NCBI GenBank assembly: GCA_029204225.1
Contig: CM055092.1
Location: 86,848,537 to 86,912,536, forward strand
Direction: 5' to 3'
Origin: Diphasiastrum complanatum
Lineage: Eukaryota; Streptophyta; Lycopodiopsida; Lycopodiales; Lycopodiaceae
DNA length: 64,000 nt
Made by a program: the position numbers and the translations under genes. How positions within the stretch are numbered: the stretch's first letter is position 1; each line of letters opens with the position of its first letter. The notes below the pieces were generated by a model. The model was not told where the DNA came from. It made no database searches and worked only from the letters and a program-made list of their open reading frames with translations. Of the stretch, positions 48,001-57,029 are shown piece by piece.

Positions 48001-49155
48001 TCTTTTATGTAGTTTACTGAGAAGCAAAACATGCGATCTAGTGAAAATTTGTAGTAATGGGGCATTTTCTTTTGAGAATGCAGACTCAAGAAGAGCTTGG
48101 AGATCTACAGAGAGTACTGAAAAATGCTGCTTTTAAAAATAGGACAGTGATCATAACAACGTTGAATCAGGCATGGGCAACTCCAAATTCTATGGTCGAA
48201 CTCTTTTTAGAAAGCTTTCGGCTGGGCGAGGGTACAAGGTCATTCCTGGATCACTTAGTGATAGTCGCCTTGGATCAGGTTGCCTATGACACATGCATAT
48301 CCATCCATAAGCATTGTTTCACTTTAAAGACAGAGGGAGTTGATTTCTCAGGAGAGAAATTTTTCATGACGGATGATTATCTAAAAATGATGTGGAGAAG
48401 AGTTGATCTGCTTAGAGTTGTGCTTCAATTTGGTTATGACTTTGTGTTTTCGGTAAGTTGCTCCTTATCTTAACCGAGGCTAAATTCAAATTTTACATTG
48501 TAGATGTATTGATATCACTATAAATGATCTTAAGTGGACCAGAATGCATAATGCTTATTGCATGAATGAGATGAAGCTAGTTGAAGAAGTACGTGCCATA
48601 ACTTGCATGTTTACTTGTATAAGGTTTCTATGTTACAAGGTGGATTTTTGACAGGATGCTGACATAATGTGGTTTCGAGATCCTTTCCCACTTTTCTCAA
48701 TGGAGGCAGATTTTGAGATTGCTTGTGACAAATACTTTGGGGACCCGACTGCTCTTACAAATGAACCTAATGGTGGTTTTGTTCATGTTCGAGCAAACAA
48801 TCGTACAATAGATTTTTACAAATTCTGGTACAAGTCTCGCGAAGTGTATCCTGGAAAGCATGACCAAGATGTATTAAACGAAATAAAGGTTACTTCGGGT
48901 TTTATGGATCTAGGCTTGAAAATGCGATTCCTAAGTACTGAATTTTTTGGTGGCTTCTGTCAAGTAAGCACAGATTTTGGGAAAGTTTGTACCATGCATG
49001 CCAATTGCTGCACTGGGCTAACTCGGAAGCTCCAAGATTTAAGGCTTGTTATTGAGGATTGGAAAAGATATAAATCTATGACAGATTTGGAAAAGCAGCT
49101 CCAAAGAGTATTTTGGAGAGCTCCTAGGGAATGTCTGCATTCTTTTGAGGGATAG
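30266..49155 (+). CDS. DUF271 (PF03407) nucleotide-diphospho-sugar transferase, GT77-type
   Basis: This is a type II membrane glycosyltransferase expected in the Golgi; relatives include the Arabidopsis At4g15970-type proteins and the RRA arabinosyltransferases. Three phase-0 exons, 30266-30469, 48084-48452 and 48655-49155, give 357 residues, close to the family's usual 350-400. Residues 1-35 hold a short basic N-terminus and one signal-anchor segment. The catalytic domain runs from about residue 70 to the end, with [32 protein letters not shown], the DxD metal and nucleotide-sugar site in [12 protein letters not shown], the PNGGF motif, the HDQDV motif and CTMHANCC. The start has a good context (A at -3, G at +4). 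The first intron is 17.6 kb and full of transposons. Exons 2-3 are secure. Joining exon 1 is inference from phase, the missing anchor and the lack of any other start. Confidence 0.85.
31352..31550 (+). repeat. Truncated 5' LTR of chromovirus B
   Basis: It matches the last 190-200 bases of the 36006-36351 LTR with roughly nine differences. The missing left part means no target duplication can be read. Confidence 0.9.
31552..31563 (+). other. Primer-binding site of chromovirus B
   Basis: TGGTATCAGAGC, one base after the LTR end, complementary to initiator Met tRNA. Confidence 0.93.
32451..32995 (+). pseudogene. Chromovirus B gag, start codon lost and middle deleted
   Basis: The codon aligned to copy A's ATG is GTG. 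About 120 codons match copy A, and then the frame is shifted near 32780. At about 32903 the sequence jumps from CATTCATGCT directly to the zinc-knuckle region (GTATGGGCAAGG), removing about 580 bp that copy A has. The zinc knuckle thus loses its first cysteine pair from the frame. Confidence 0.9.
33012..34619 (+). pseudogene. Chromovirus B protease and RT
   Basis: This is 535 codons of open frame. The protease site is DDGAT, as in copy A. RT motifs [16 protein letters not shown] and FLDDILVY are intact, followed by the thumb and connection ([10 protein letters not shown]). It ends at TAG (34617) where copy A has CAG (PNQPF). RT is the best preserved part of the three copies. Confidence 0.95.
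34626..35147 (+). pseudogene. Chromovirus B RNase H fused by deletion to integrase
   Basis: RNase H starts [13 protein letters not shown] and runs to LTDHES. It then joins directly to the integrase text [15 protein letters not shown], a loss of roughly 0.5-0.6 kb including the end of RNase H and the HH of the zinc site. The integrase first aspartate (SMDFIVGLP) is kept. The frame fails after FVDGLFKL, where nine bases are missing, before the second catalytic aspartate. Confidence 0.92.
35203..35517 (+). pseudogene. Chromovirus B integrase core, C-terminal part
   Basis: It begins [19 protein letters not shown], carrying the catalytic glutamate, and ends at a TAG (35515) where an intact copy has CAG. 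Confidence 0.92.
35650..35994 (+). pseudogene. Chromovirus B integrase C-terminus and chromodomain
   Basis: Residues [15 protein letters not shown] mark the chromodomain. The stop codon (35992) is followed by the purine tract GGGGGAGGGAG and the 3' LTR. Confidence 0.92.
36006..36351 (+). repeat. 3' LTR of chromovirus B (346 bp)
   Basis: It runs TGTTACGAGC to CCTATTACA. It carries the ACGT-core inverted repeat with one changed base (GCCGGCCACGT). hAT-derived DNA begins almost at once on the right. Confidence 0.95.
36377..38527 (+). pseudogene. hAT-family transposase (DUF659 type), decayed
   Basis: Blocks in order resemble plant hAT transposases: [11 protein letters not shown] and [16 protein letters not shown] (36500-36640), [17 protein letters not shown] and [10 protein letters not shown] (36970-37087), an apparent intron, then [15 protein letters not shown] and [16 protein letters not shown] (37254-37500), [12 protein letters not shown] and VLRLTDREG (37755-37840), [13 protein letters not shown] (38080-38120), and the dimerisation end HVSWWDKYG with [11 protein letters not shown] (38448-38527). 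Frameshifts and stops break it throughout, so it is dead. The N-terminal BED zinc finger is not seen, perhaps lost where chromovirus B abuts. No terminal inverted repeats were found. Confidence 0.85.
38545..39137 (-). pseudogene. Fragment of a second Ty3/gypsy family (protease-RT border)
   Basis: On the minus strand the text [20 protein letters not shown], followed by [18 protein letters not shown], is the start of RT in a gypsy family different from copies A-C. Upstream is a leader with a 78-bp GA tract and a primer site (GGTAACAAAGCAC on the minus strand, near 39125-39137). Gag and most of pol are absent, so the copy is internally deleted. It abuts the hAT pseudogene near 38530-38545. Confidence 0.75.
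38999..39078. repeat. (GA)n microsatellite
   Basis: About 40 GA units, in the leader of the minus-strand gypsy fragment. Confidence 0.96.
39138..39530 (-). repeat. LTR-like segment of the second gypsy family
   Basis: It directly follows the primer site on the minus strand. The minus strand reads CCACTATAAATAGCC around 39366-39380, a good TATA box. It resembles 11460-11760 in the transporter intron. The outer end is uncertain. Confidence 0.6.
39531..40640. other. Unassigned intron DNA
   Basis: No coding domain recognised; the open frame at 40141-40425 matches nothing I know. The last 200 bases may be the leader of the copia-like remnant that follows. Confidence 0.35.
40649..41382 (+). pseudogene. 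Copia-like gag remnant
   Basis: The opening [19 protein letters not shown] resembles the gag N-terminus (UBN2/DUF4219 type) of plant Ty1/copia elements. The frame continues for about 143 codons and then moves to another frame (41077-41382) with no recognisable protein. No zinc knuckle, integrase or RT of this family was seen nearby. Confidence 0.5.
41400..41830 (+). repeat. LTR-like sequence
   Basis: GGCCTATTTATATGTACTC near 41493 looks like a promoter TATA, with a pyrimidine-rich stretch (CTCTCTCCTTGAGG, CTCTCCCTCTTCTTC) just downstream. It may be the LTR of the copia-like remnant. Ends not defined. Confidence 0.35.
41850..42690 (+). pseudogene. Degenerate gypsy RT, split by a MITE
   Basis: Recognisable pieces are [53 protein letters not shown], then after the MITE VDDIVVY (the catalytic site, first aspartates kept) and [16 protein letters not shown]. 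Stops and frameshifts are frequent. It is a third gypsy lineage, more decayed than the chromovirus copies. Confidence 0.75.
42239..42533. mobile_element. hAT-type MITE (295 bp) with 8-bp target duplication
   Basis: It starts CAGTGTTGTATCG and ends CATAAAACCTTG, whose reverse complement CAAGGTTTTATG is similar to the start, as expected for short hAT terminal inverted repeats. The flanks are TTGGCGAC (42231-42238) and TTGACGAC (42534-42541), an 8-bp duplication with one change. Removing it rejoins the RT text around the DD motif. It has no coding capacity and carries several GATTCAAA words. Confidence 0.75.
42916..42928 (+). other. Isolated retrotransposon primer-binding site
   Basis: TGGTATTAGAGCC, close to the initiator-Met primer site; the 250 bases before it may be an LTR remnant, and about 180 bases of leader-like DNA follow before copy C. 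Confidence 0.5.
43108..43464 (+). repeat. 5' LTR of chromovirus C (357 bp)
   Basis: It is full length and matches the LTR of copy A, including the 11-bp ACGT-core inverted repeat (43310-43338). The end reads CTCTAACA where A and B read CCTATTACA. Confidence 0.93.
43505..43911 (+). pseudogene. Chromovirus C RNase H segment
   Basis: It contains [13 protein letters not shown] and [18 protein letters not shown]. There is a TAG at about 43532 (CAG in copy B) and a TAG at about 43606 at the same codon as the TAG in copy B. The frame ends early after a microhomology deletion of roughly 86 nt that removed the TVADALSR motif seen in copy A. Confidence 0.9.
44319..45018 (+). pseudogene. Chromovirus C integrase
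   Basis: The CC of the zinc site (SCQKCQ), [13 protein letters not shown] and QTERVN are all visible, but in two frames because about 5 nt are missing around 44604. The HH half of the zinc site ([11 protein letters not shown]-like text, [11 protein letters not shown] at 44258-44290) survives just upstream. Confidence 0.9.
45113..48083. other. Remaining intron DNA of the glycosyltransferase gene
   Basis: AT-rich with no recognised domain. A 20-bp tandem duplication (GAGGATGAAGCATATTGATA) lies at about 45252-45292. From about 47200 the DNA looks like ordinary intron and leads to the exon 2 acceptor. Confidence 0.5.
48084..48452 (+). CDS. Exon 2 of the glycosyltransferase gene
   Basis: It encodes 123 residues (TQEELGDLQ...FDYVFS-like end: GYDFVFS). 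The acceptor is ATGCAG and the donor is GTAAGT, both phase 0. It contains the first half of the DUF271 domain. Confidence 0.93.
48655..49155 (+). CDS. Exon 3 of the glycosyltransferase gene
   Basis: It encodes 166 residues beginning [10 protein letters not shown] and ending CLHSFEG with a TAG stop at 49153. The splice before the DxD motif is a common intron position in this family, as I recall it. The following 150 bases should be 3' UTR. Confidence 0.94.
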   Translation, partial: DADIMWFRDPFPLFSMEADFEIACDKYFGDPTALTNEPNGGFVHVRANNRTIDFYKFWYKSREVYPGKHDQDVLNEIKVTSGFMDLGLKMRFLSTEFFGGFCQVSTDFGKVCTMHANCCTGLTRKLQDLRLVIEDWKRYKSMTDLEKQLQRVFWRAPRECLHSFEG

Positions 49156-50226
49156 TATATGTTTGGCATGGTGCTGTAATTATGCAGCAAATGAGCAATG
49201 AGATATTTTCGTCACCGAGCTAGCTGCCGGGACTTATGCTGGAAGTTAAATTCTAAAGGATGAGCTTTGTAGACGGCTATATAACTGTTCTGTATAGCTC
49301 TGTATCATAATGATAGAAGTTTTTTATTTTAAAGAGTCGGCAGCAAACTGCATAATGCATATGATGTTCATAGGGTCTATGCTTTCTCGTTCAGATGGAT
49401 CCAAAGACTAGTGTGCTGGAGGAGGCATTTAGAGGACTCTGACGAATGCAATTTTGATCCATGTGAATTATGCAATTCATATCATTTGGTAATTTATGTT
49501 TTGTGTGTTTTCTTATACTGTTCTTAAATTCATTGCAAATTTATGCATCTACTATGTTGGCTCCATGCACTCATGAGCTAGAATTATCCTTGGGAATATA
49601 ATTTCCCAAAGCCCAAAAGTGTACCCAATCAACCTCGCAAAATGATTGATCTTCTCACCTCTTTTGTCTTTTCAAGGCTGATGCTAGAGGCAACTATTGG
49701 TTAGTGAAAGAGATGGATCTAAACAAACAAGGGGAGATACTACACACACATAGCAATCTAGGCATCATGCATGCATAATAGAAAAGTAAGAATCAACCGA
49801 AAAACATGATGCTCACCTCACGGCTCTCTTTCTCTCTCTCGTTCTCTCAATCTCAAAACATTCACAAACATTGAAGTAGGGAACTTAGCTTCTTGATTGA
49901 TCAAATGAAATTGGAAAGCATAGAATACAAAAGATTTGACCTTTATATAGTTGGGTTCAAAGAGTTGAAGTGGCAATTGACTATTGGCTCACTTTCAAAC
50001 TTTGTGAGTTTTAAGTTAATTTGCATTTAATTAGTTTTGGAGGTAACTTGACTTTACAATGCTTTTTCATTTTTCTATTTGAGCTATGTCATTAATTTCT
50101 TATTATGCTTGGCAGATTCAATCAAAATTAGCTGCTTCTTTCTTCAATGCTTATTGGTATATTTTTAGTTATCAGCACTTTGTGCAGTGCACTTGCATTG
50201 TTATGCGGTGTCTAACTTTATTCAAT

Positions 50227-50228
<2 letters not shown>
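49156..50228. other. 3' flank of the glycosyltransferase gene
   Basis: This should hold the 3' UTR. No further coding frame or element ends recognised. Confidence 0.45.

Positions 50229-50306
<78 letters not shown>
50229..50306. repeat. (CT)n microsatellite
   Basis: About 39 CT units. Confidence 0.96.
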
Positions 50307-50308
<2 letters not shown>

Positions 50309-50812
50309 GCACACATACACAGATAGATAGCTGGTTATAATGTTGTTAAAATAGATATTCCACGTAGATAGTGAACGGGCTGTTGCCCTGCTATTCAATC
50401 GATTCAATACATTGTTGTTTAGTTACACATTTTCCCTCTCTCTCCGCTTCTATTGCGTGAAATCACGATATGGTATTAGCCCTACACCATCGATCTCCCT
50501 TAAGCGATTCTCTAGGATGTATCTCTGTCTCTGTGCAGTTTTAGTAGCGTATGGTTGCGATCCTGGCTAGCTGGCACATCACTCATAGAAATCAAATGTC
50601 GAAGAGGTGTCCACGATGGAGGATACTGAGCCACACGTAGGCACGAAGATGTAGATTAAGATAGAGGGAACTCGCAGTCTTTGTTATTCTCTGAAAATCC
50701 AGGGAGAAGGCTTCAGACCTGATATCTCTGGGACTGCTTGCTTCCAACCATCCCGGCAGGAGAGCTGCTCTACGCTTTGTGTGCTCTGCTTCCTTGGAGT
50801 TTTCATCTGTGG

Positions 50813-50985
50813 CATTAGTATCTTCGTAATAAGAAATTTGGTATCGCAGATGATCCTCCGTACACTCGCAACAGATGCATTAGTATCTTCGTAACAGGAA
50901 ATTTGTTATCGCAGATGATCCTCCGTACACTCACAATAGATATCCTTCGTAACAAGAAATTTGTGATCGCAGACACTCGCAGATG
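50813..50985. repeat. Tandem repeat of about 63 bp, nearly three copies
   Basis: Units carry CATTAGTATCTTCGTAA, GAAATTTG, TATCGCAGATGATCCTCC and GTACACTC. A diverged partial copy recurs near 51466-51500 and 51560-51605. TGGTATTAGCCC at about 50472 may be a nearby primer-site remnant. Confidence 0.8.
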
Positions 50986-51680
50986 ATGAGGTAGGCATGT
51001 TTCTTTCGTTACTACTACATTCTGAGATCAAAATCGTACGTATCTATCTATGAAGGTAATTCACCGAAAATCCACTCTGAATCATCATCTAGAGATTGAA
51101 AGAACAGTTTGGTAGCTACACGTTGGAGGAGTCCTAAGATTGAGCCCAAAGCCTAGAACGCATTTTGGACGACTCACTCTTTTTCGTTTTCGAGTCTCCT
51201 CTATAGTATTTGCGCTGGGTTGGCATAGCCGGGGGCGGCTCATTGTGATGTTGTTTCATGGGTGATCTGATCATCTGATTGGATACCTGAAAAGTGGAAT
51301 GGCTTTCCTTGGCTCTAAATCTTTGGAAACAGCAGCTTGATTGAGTTTGGTGAGTTTGCAGAGCTTGGAGTGCTATTGGAGTGGTCTTAAAATTGTTTGA
51401 TTGCTCTTAATGACCATCTTGGATGACCCGGTACAAGAAATTTGTTGTTTTTGCCCAGATCTGCATTAGCATCTTCATAACAAAAAATTTGTTATCTCTG
51501 TCTATGAAGGTAATTCACCAAAAATTGTTCGTCTAAGTTCTAGCTAGCAACACATCCTCCATAGATACTCGCATATGATCCTCCATAGACACTCGCATGA
51601 TGATCCTGTTAAAATCATGTTAGGATCAAGAAATGTAAAGAGTTCCTCTTACATTGTTCGGATTACCTCTTACATTGCAA

Positions 51681-51789
51681 AACCAATTATGAATGTATAG
51701 CTAATGAAGTCCATTAGCCATTATCACAAACCAATAATGAACGTATAGCTGATGAAGGCCATTCTCGCAAACCAATAATGAAGGTAGTA
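51681..51789. repeat. Short tandem repeat next to CT tract
   Basis: AAACCAATAATGAA with GTATAGCT and GATGAAG occurs two and a half times with a period of about 42-48 bp, directly before the (CT)n run. Confidence 0.75.
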
Positions 51790-51815
51790 ATGGGCACTCA
51801 CTACATTGTTCGGAC

Positions 51816-51941
<126 letters not shown>

Positions 51942-52111
51942 ATTAATCTCGACAATGTACTCTTCCTCCGACAGTTTCTGGGTTAATTTGTAGGATGATA
52001 TCTTCCTCTGGCAGATTCTGCAGACTCTTTTTCCAGCCTTGAATGCTTCAGACACTTGCTTCTAATTTGCTGAAGGGTTTCATCACACATTCTTCACTGC
52101 TCTTTTTTCAG

Positions 52112-52341
52112 CAATAGCCTTATTATCAGAGCCAAAACTGAGCATGAATTGGTCAGGTTCTTTATAGGATGTCGTTCACCACATGATCATTGTGATTCTT
52201 CCCTCTGGAATACTCGCTAGAAGAACAAGAACACTTTGAAGAGTATGAACAATAGCCTTATTATCAGAGCAAAAATTGAGCATCAATCGGTTAGATTCTT
52301 TATAGGATGTCCTTCACCATATGATCATTGTGATTCTTCGC
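52112..52341. repeat. Direct duplication of about 93 bp
   Basis: 52112-52204 and 52248-52341 share ATAGCCTTATTATCAGAGC, TTCTTTATAGGATGT, and ATGATCATTGTGATTCTTC, with about 44 bases between. Confidence 0.85.
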
Positions 52342-52959
52342 AAATAATGATATTTTCTTGAACGTATAATTTCTTTTACCTTCATTTTCGGATGCCCGTC
52401 ATGTAAAGAAGATATTCAAGTCGGAAGAACAATGAAAATAGTGTGCTCGCACACATTAGTAGACTCTATTTAATTATTTGTTTGGATTTAAATTTTTCGT
52501 AAGTGTTAAAAATGCTTTTATCAATAAAAGTATTAAAATAATGACCTGAATTCAAAAAGTCATAACTACAATATTTTTTTACTCTTCGAGCTGATTCCAG
52601 CAAGTATATGCATGACAATATTTGATTTCAGTTTGACTGAGATTTTTTAAGATCCTATTCAGTTAGATGACATTTTACGCCTTTTACGGAATTTCTTAAC
52701 TTTCTTTCAAGTTAAATATCTTCTAAGTATGAGCTCCAATTCAAGTGATGTAGAATACAATATTGCTCTATTTTTTGAGTTCTTTGCATTGACTATATGG
52801 ATGATTAGTTTAAAGTGATTTTATAATGTGACCCATAATCAGGCTAACCAAACTTTATGTGATTGTACATATTTTGAAACATTGATTTTGGATCCTCAAA
52901 TCATTATTCTATCTCTCACTCTCTTAATACAAGTTTAAATCATTATTCTCTCTCAAACC

Positions 52960-53771
52960 CCAACCAGCAAGTAGTTACTTCGGAGTTTGTATGAAACATT
53001 GTTTTATATAGAAAGCACATTCGCCTGAAACCACCAGTACAAGTCAAACAAGACTATTTTTAACATAAAATTTGAGTCATAATCCTTCTTTATGCTCAAA
53101 AGTGATAAATTACAATTCATATAGAACTTTGGTTTCTGAAAGCACATCCGCCAGAAGGAAGAGATTGGCCCGTAGGAGACAAGCCAAGAGTAGGGCTTTG
53201 CCAACATGTAGTATGGGCATTGCAGGTGTGTCCCTATGTAGCAATGGTACATTGACTTTAGATGCCAGTGTACAATCACTTAGCAGTGGTGCAGTAGAGC
53301 ACATCGGAAGTAGCGAAATCAGTTTGGTTGTAGGCGTGCCTCCGCATAGCTATCATCCGTTGACATTACATCATGTCATGGTACCATCACCTCAACATCT
53401 TGCTGTAGAGTTTGTTGGAAGTAGTGCATTTTCATCAGACTGTAGGAGTCCATCCACCCAGTTTAGGTCATCCGAGATAGGGAGTAGCAGCGAAGAGGGT
53501 AGAGTTGGTTACACCCGAACATGTTCGTAGTAATCTTTCATATTTGACTCCTGAAGCGGAATCCAGAAGTGAGAGGAAGAGGAGGATTCTTCGTAGGTAT
53601 ATGGCAATACGTAAAGCCAGGGCTTTGCAATTTACCATTCAGGAAGAGGAAGAGGATACACATTTGACGTCCCATGATGATATCAGAAGAGAGATTGATA
53701 TATTGGGTGTAGGATCGATTACGCATGTTACATTGGATTCGATGTCCAATGTTGATGTTATGGAGGGGGTA

Positions 53772-53772
<1 letters not shown>
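52960..53772 (+). pseudogene. Helitron Rep/helicase-like protein, N-terminal fragment, copy 1
   Basis: The text matches copy 2 at 55579-56155: STSARRKRLARRRQAK, a variable middle with VMVPSPQ and VEFVGSSA, then CRSPSTQF. A second, related module follows in another frame (53530-53760, TPEAESRSERKRRILRRYMA). About 120 bp are inserted at 53010-53130 relative to copy 2. Arginine-rich N-terminal stretches of this sort occur ahead of the Rep domain in plant Helitron proteins. The assignment leans on the helicase-side motif in copy 2. No Rep HUH motif or helicase ATP site is present. Confidence 0.55.
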
Positions 53773-53868
<96 letters not shown>

Positions 53869-53946
53869 TCCCTCTCTCCTCCCTCCCTCCCTCCCTCCCT
53901 CCCTCCCTCCCTCCCTCCCTCCCTCCCTCCCTCCCTCCCTCCCTCT

Positions 53947-54017
<71 letters not shown>

Positions 54018-54018
54018 A
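53773..54018. repeat. Compound (CT)n-(CCCT)n-(CT)n-(AT)n microsatellite
   Basis: CT from 53774 to about 53864, CCCTCT transition, CCCT tetranucleotides from about 53880 to 53945, CT again from about 53957 to 54004, then AT to about 54017. Confidence 0.95.
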
Positions 54019-54539
54019 AATGAGGCCGAATGGATGAATCTTGCAAGCAATTTTAGACAAATGGAATCTGTGAAATCTATGAGATAGTTGTCTGTCCCAA
54101 CGTCTTGAACACGGTTTGGGAACATGGTTTAGGAAACATTTTAAGAACACGATTTAGAGTTGTGTGTGCTCCAATTGTGTTTGGCTCCCAACTTGCATGA
54201 TAATCAATCACCATCATATTCACACAATCTAAGTTTGCAGCTATGGAATCTATGAGATAGCTACCAGTCCCAATGTCCTGAAGAGTTGAGGAGTAATCTA
54301 GAGTTGTAGTCACGAACTGTAGTTTTGTAGTACGAACTACCTTCAACAAATCCATACACACATGTACACACATTCCATTTCTTCCATGCCAATGAATGTG
54401 AATACTCTATGTGAATTTGTAGGATAGTGATTGTATATATTAATAGCTAATAAGACATCATAGAACAATCTCAAGCTCTCGATGGACTGTTGCAAATAGT
54501 TGAGAGTGCAAGCAAGTAATTAGAATGTGCATTGTTTTT

Positions 54540-55070
54540 TGGAAAACTCGAATTTTTTGGAAGACTCGAATTTTTAGAACGACTCGAATTACATAAGCAA
54601 AGACTCGAATTTTTTTTGATGACTCGAATTTTTCTAATGTCTCGAATTTTTTCATAAAGATTCGATTTTTTTCCAAAAAGACTCGAATTTTGGAACGACT
54701 CGAATTTTTTAGACTCGAATTTTTGGGACGACTCGAATTTTTCTAATGACTCGAATTCTTTGAACGACTCGATTTTTCGGAAAGTTCGAATTTTTCAATG
54801 ACTCGAATTATTTGGAAAACTCGAATTTTTAAAACGACTCAAATTTCTAGAATGACTTGAATTTTTGTAAAGACACGAATTATTTGATGACTCGAATTTG
54901 ATGACATGAATTATTTGATAATTCGAATTTTTTCCAAGACTCGAAATTTTTCGAAAGACTCGAATTTTTTAAAGACTCGAATTTTTCCTAAGACTCGATT
55001 TTTCCCAAGACTCGAAATTCTCGATGACTCGAATTTGTCTCAAGACTTGAATTTTTCCTAGACTCGAATG
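54540..55070. repeat. GACTCGAATTTTT minisatellite
   Basis: More than 30 imperfect units of 13-18 bp built on GACTCGAATTTTT. Variation lies mostly in the length of the T run and 2-5 spacer bases. It lies about 140-160 bases before the Helitron-like terminus. Confidence 0.93.
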
Positions 55071-55207
55071 GACGACCACGTACATACACACACATACATC
55101 GGCCACCCATCAACGACCATCGACTTTCCTCCTAAATCATCGCTGCTCGCCCGTCAACAACATACTGAATTTTCAAATCATCGGCTGTCACCTAGATCGG
55201 TCGCCAT

Positions 55208-55237
55208 TGCCCGTCAACGACGGGCACTCACAACTAG
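55208..55237 (+). mobile_element. Helitron 3' terminus
   Basis: An 8-bp perfect stem TGCCCGTC / GACGGGCA with an AAC loop (55208-55226) is followed after 7 bases by CTAG (55234-55237) and then T. A GC-rich hairpin just ahead of CTRR, with insertion between A and T, defines the 3' end of Helitrons. The 5' end (TC after A) was not fixed. It may lie in or near the CT-AT tract at about 54000, which would give a non-autonomous element of about 1.2 kb. Confidence 0.65.
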
Positions 55238-55578
55238 TATATATATTAAATATATTTTAGAGAGAAAATTCACGGTGCTGTAACCCAGTCTACTCTCCTA
55301 TGTAACCTAGTCTACTCTCCTATGTCACGCCTAGAAAAGTAGGGTAGCCGATTTGAATAATTGTAACTTCAAAGTTGCTTCGTTGGTGTTTTCCTTCAAG
55401 AGCAGTTTGATAAATCACATACAATGAAAAAAAATCTGTAAGTTTGATAATTATGCAAGCTCAGTGATTCAACAGAGCTTACTTAGTTGATATGCCAATC
55501 ATTTAGAATAATGAATAATGAAAAATATAACTAATATAACTATCCGTGTTTAACTTGCAGGATAAATGATCTAAGGTT

Positions 55579-56155
55579 GTGAATATCATGTCTGAAAATC
55601 CCATCCAACAAGTAGTGACTCCGAAGTTTGTACAAAACAATGTTTTATACAGAACTCCAGAAAACGAAAGCACATCCGCCAGAAGGAAGAGATTGGCCCG
55701 TAGGAGACAAGCCAAGAATAGGGCTTTGTCAATACGTAGTATAGGCACGACCTGTGTGTCCCTACGTGGCGATGGTAGATTAACTTTAGATGCCAACATA
55801 CAGTCACTTATAAGTAGTGCAGTAGAGCACATTGGGAGTAGCGAAACCGGTTTGGTTGTAGGCGTGTCTCCGTGTAGCTATCATCTGTTGACATTACATT
55901 ATGTCATGGTACCATCGCCTCAGCGTCTTGACGTAGAGTTTGTTGGAAGTAGTGCAATGCCATTAGATTGTAGGAGTCCGTCCACCCAGTTTAGAGTTAT
56001 AGAATATCCCATCTTATAGGTCATCCGAGATAGAGGTAGAAGCGGAGCAGGTGGAGTTGGTTACACCCGAACCCACAATAGGAGATTATGATCGTATCGT
56101 GTGCGCGGAGATTCCAAATAGGGAGAACGATCCGATACTGTATAAATTAGTATGA
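55579..56155 (+). pseudogene. Helitron Rep/helicase-like protein, N-terminal fragment, copy 2
   Basis: Starts MSENPIQQVVTPKFVQNN at 55588, passes through STSARRKRLARRRQAK and CRSPSTQF, and breaks near 56010. The frame then resumes as VELVTPEPTIGDYDRIVCAE and IPNRENDPILYKLV before a TGA at 56153. A block of the form AEIPDxxxDPxLYxLV is typical of the region just ahead of the helicase-like core in plant Helitron proteins, as I recall it. Everything downstream (Rep, PIF1-like helicase) is missing. Confidence 0.6.
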
Positions 56156-56279
56156 ATTTGTCGCTACGTTATTGGTGAAATTCAATTCATGTACATACTT
56201 TGTTTTTTTGTGCCGAAATTATGCATATACACACGTACATGCATACACACACATACATGCATACATAAGAATACATATA

Positions 56280-56288
56280 TACATAAAT

Positions 56289-56362
<74 letters not shown>
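56280..56362. repeat. (CA)n microsatellite
   Basis: About 35 CA units from about 56291, preceded by degenerate ACATACATGCATACA text. Confidence 0.95.
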
Positions 56363-56449
56363 CGGCTCCCGACTATAGCGTGCATCTGATACACACACGC
56401 ATATGATACACACACTGTGGCTCCTACGGCTCCTGACTGTAGTGGCTCC

Positions 56450-56807
<358 letters not shown>

Positions 56808-56858
56808 ATGGCTCATGCGTCTCCCAATTGCACCTATATTTAGCGGCTGAATGCACCT

Positions 56859-56959
<101 letters not shown>

Positions 56960-57029
56960 CCTGAATTCAGCGGCTCCCAATGCACGTCAGGTTGATAGGG
57001 GATCTCAAGGCCTACTCTCCAAAAAATGC

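Noticed and set aside
47240-48083. Possible extra exon just before exon 2 of the glycosyltransferase gene
   Set aside because: No frame with a family motif or matching splice borders; exon 1 at 30266 already joins in phase.
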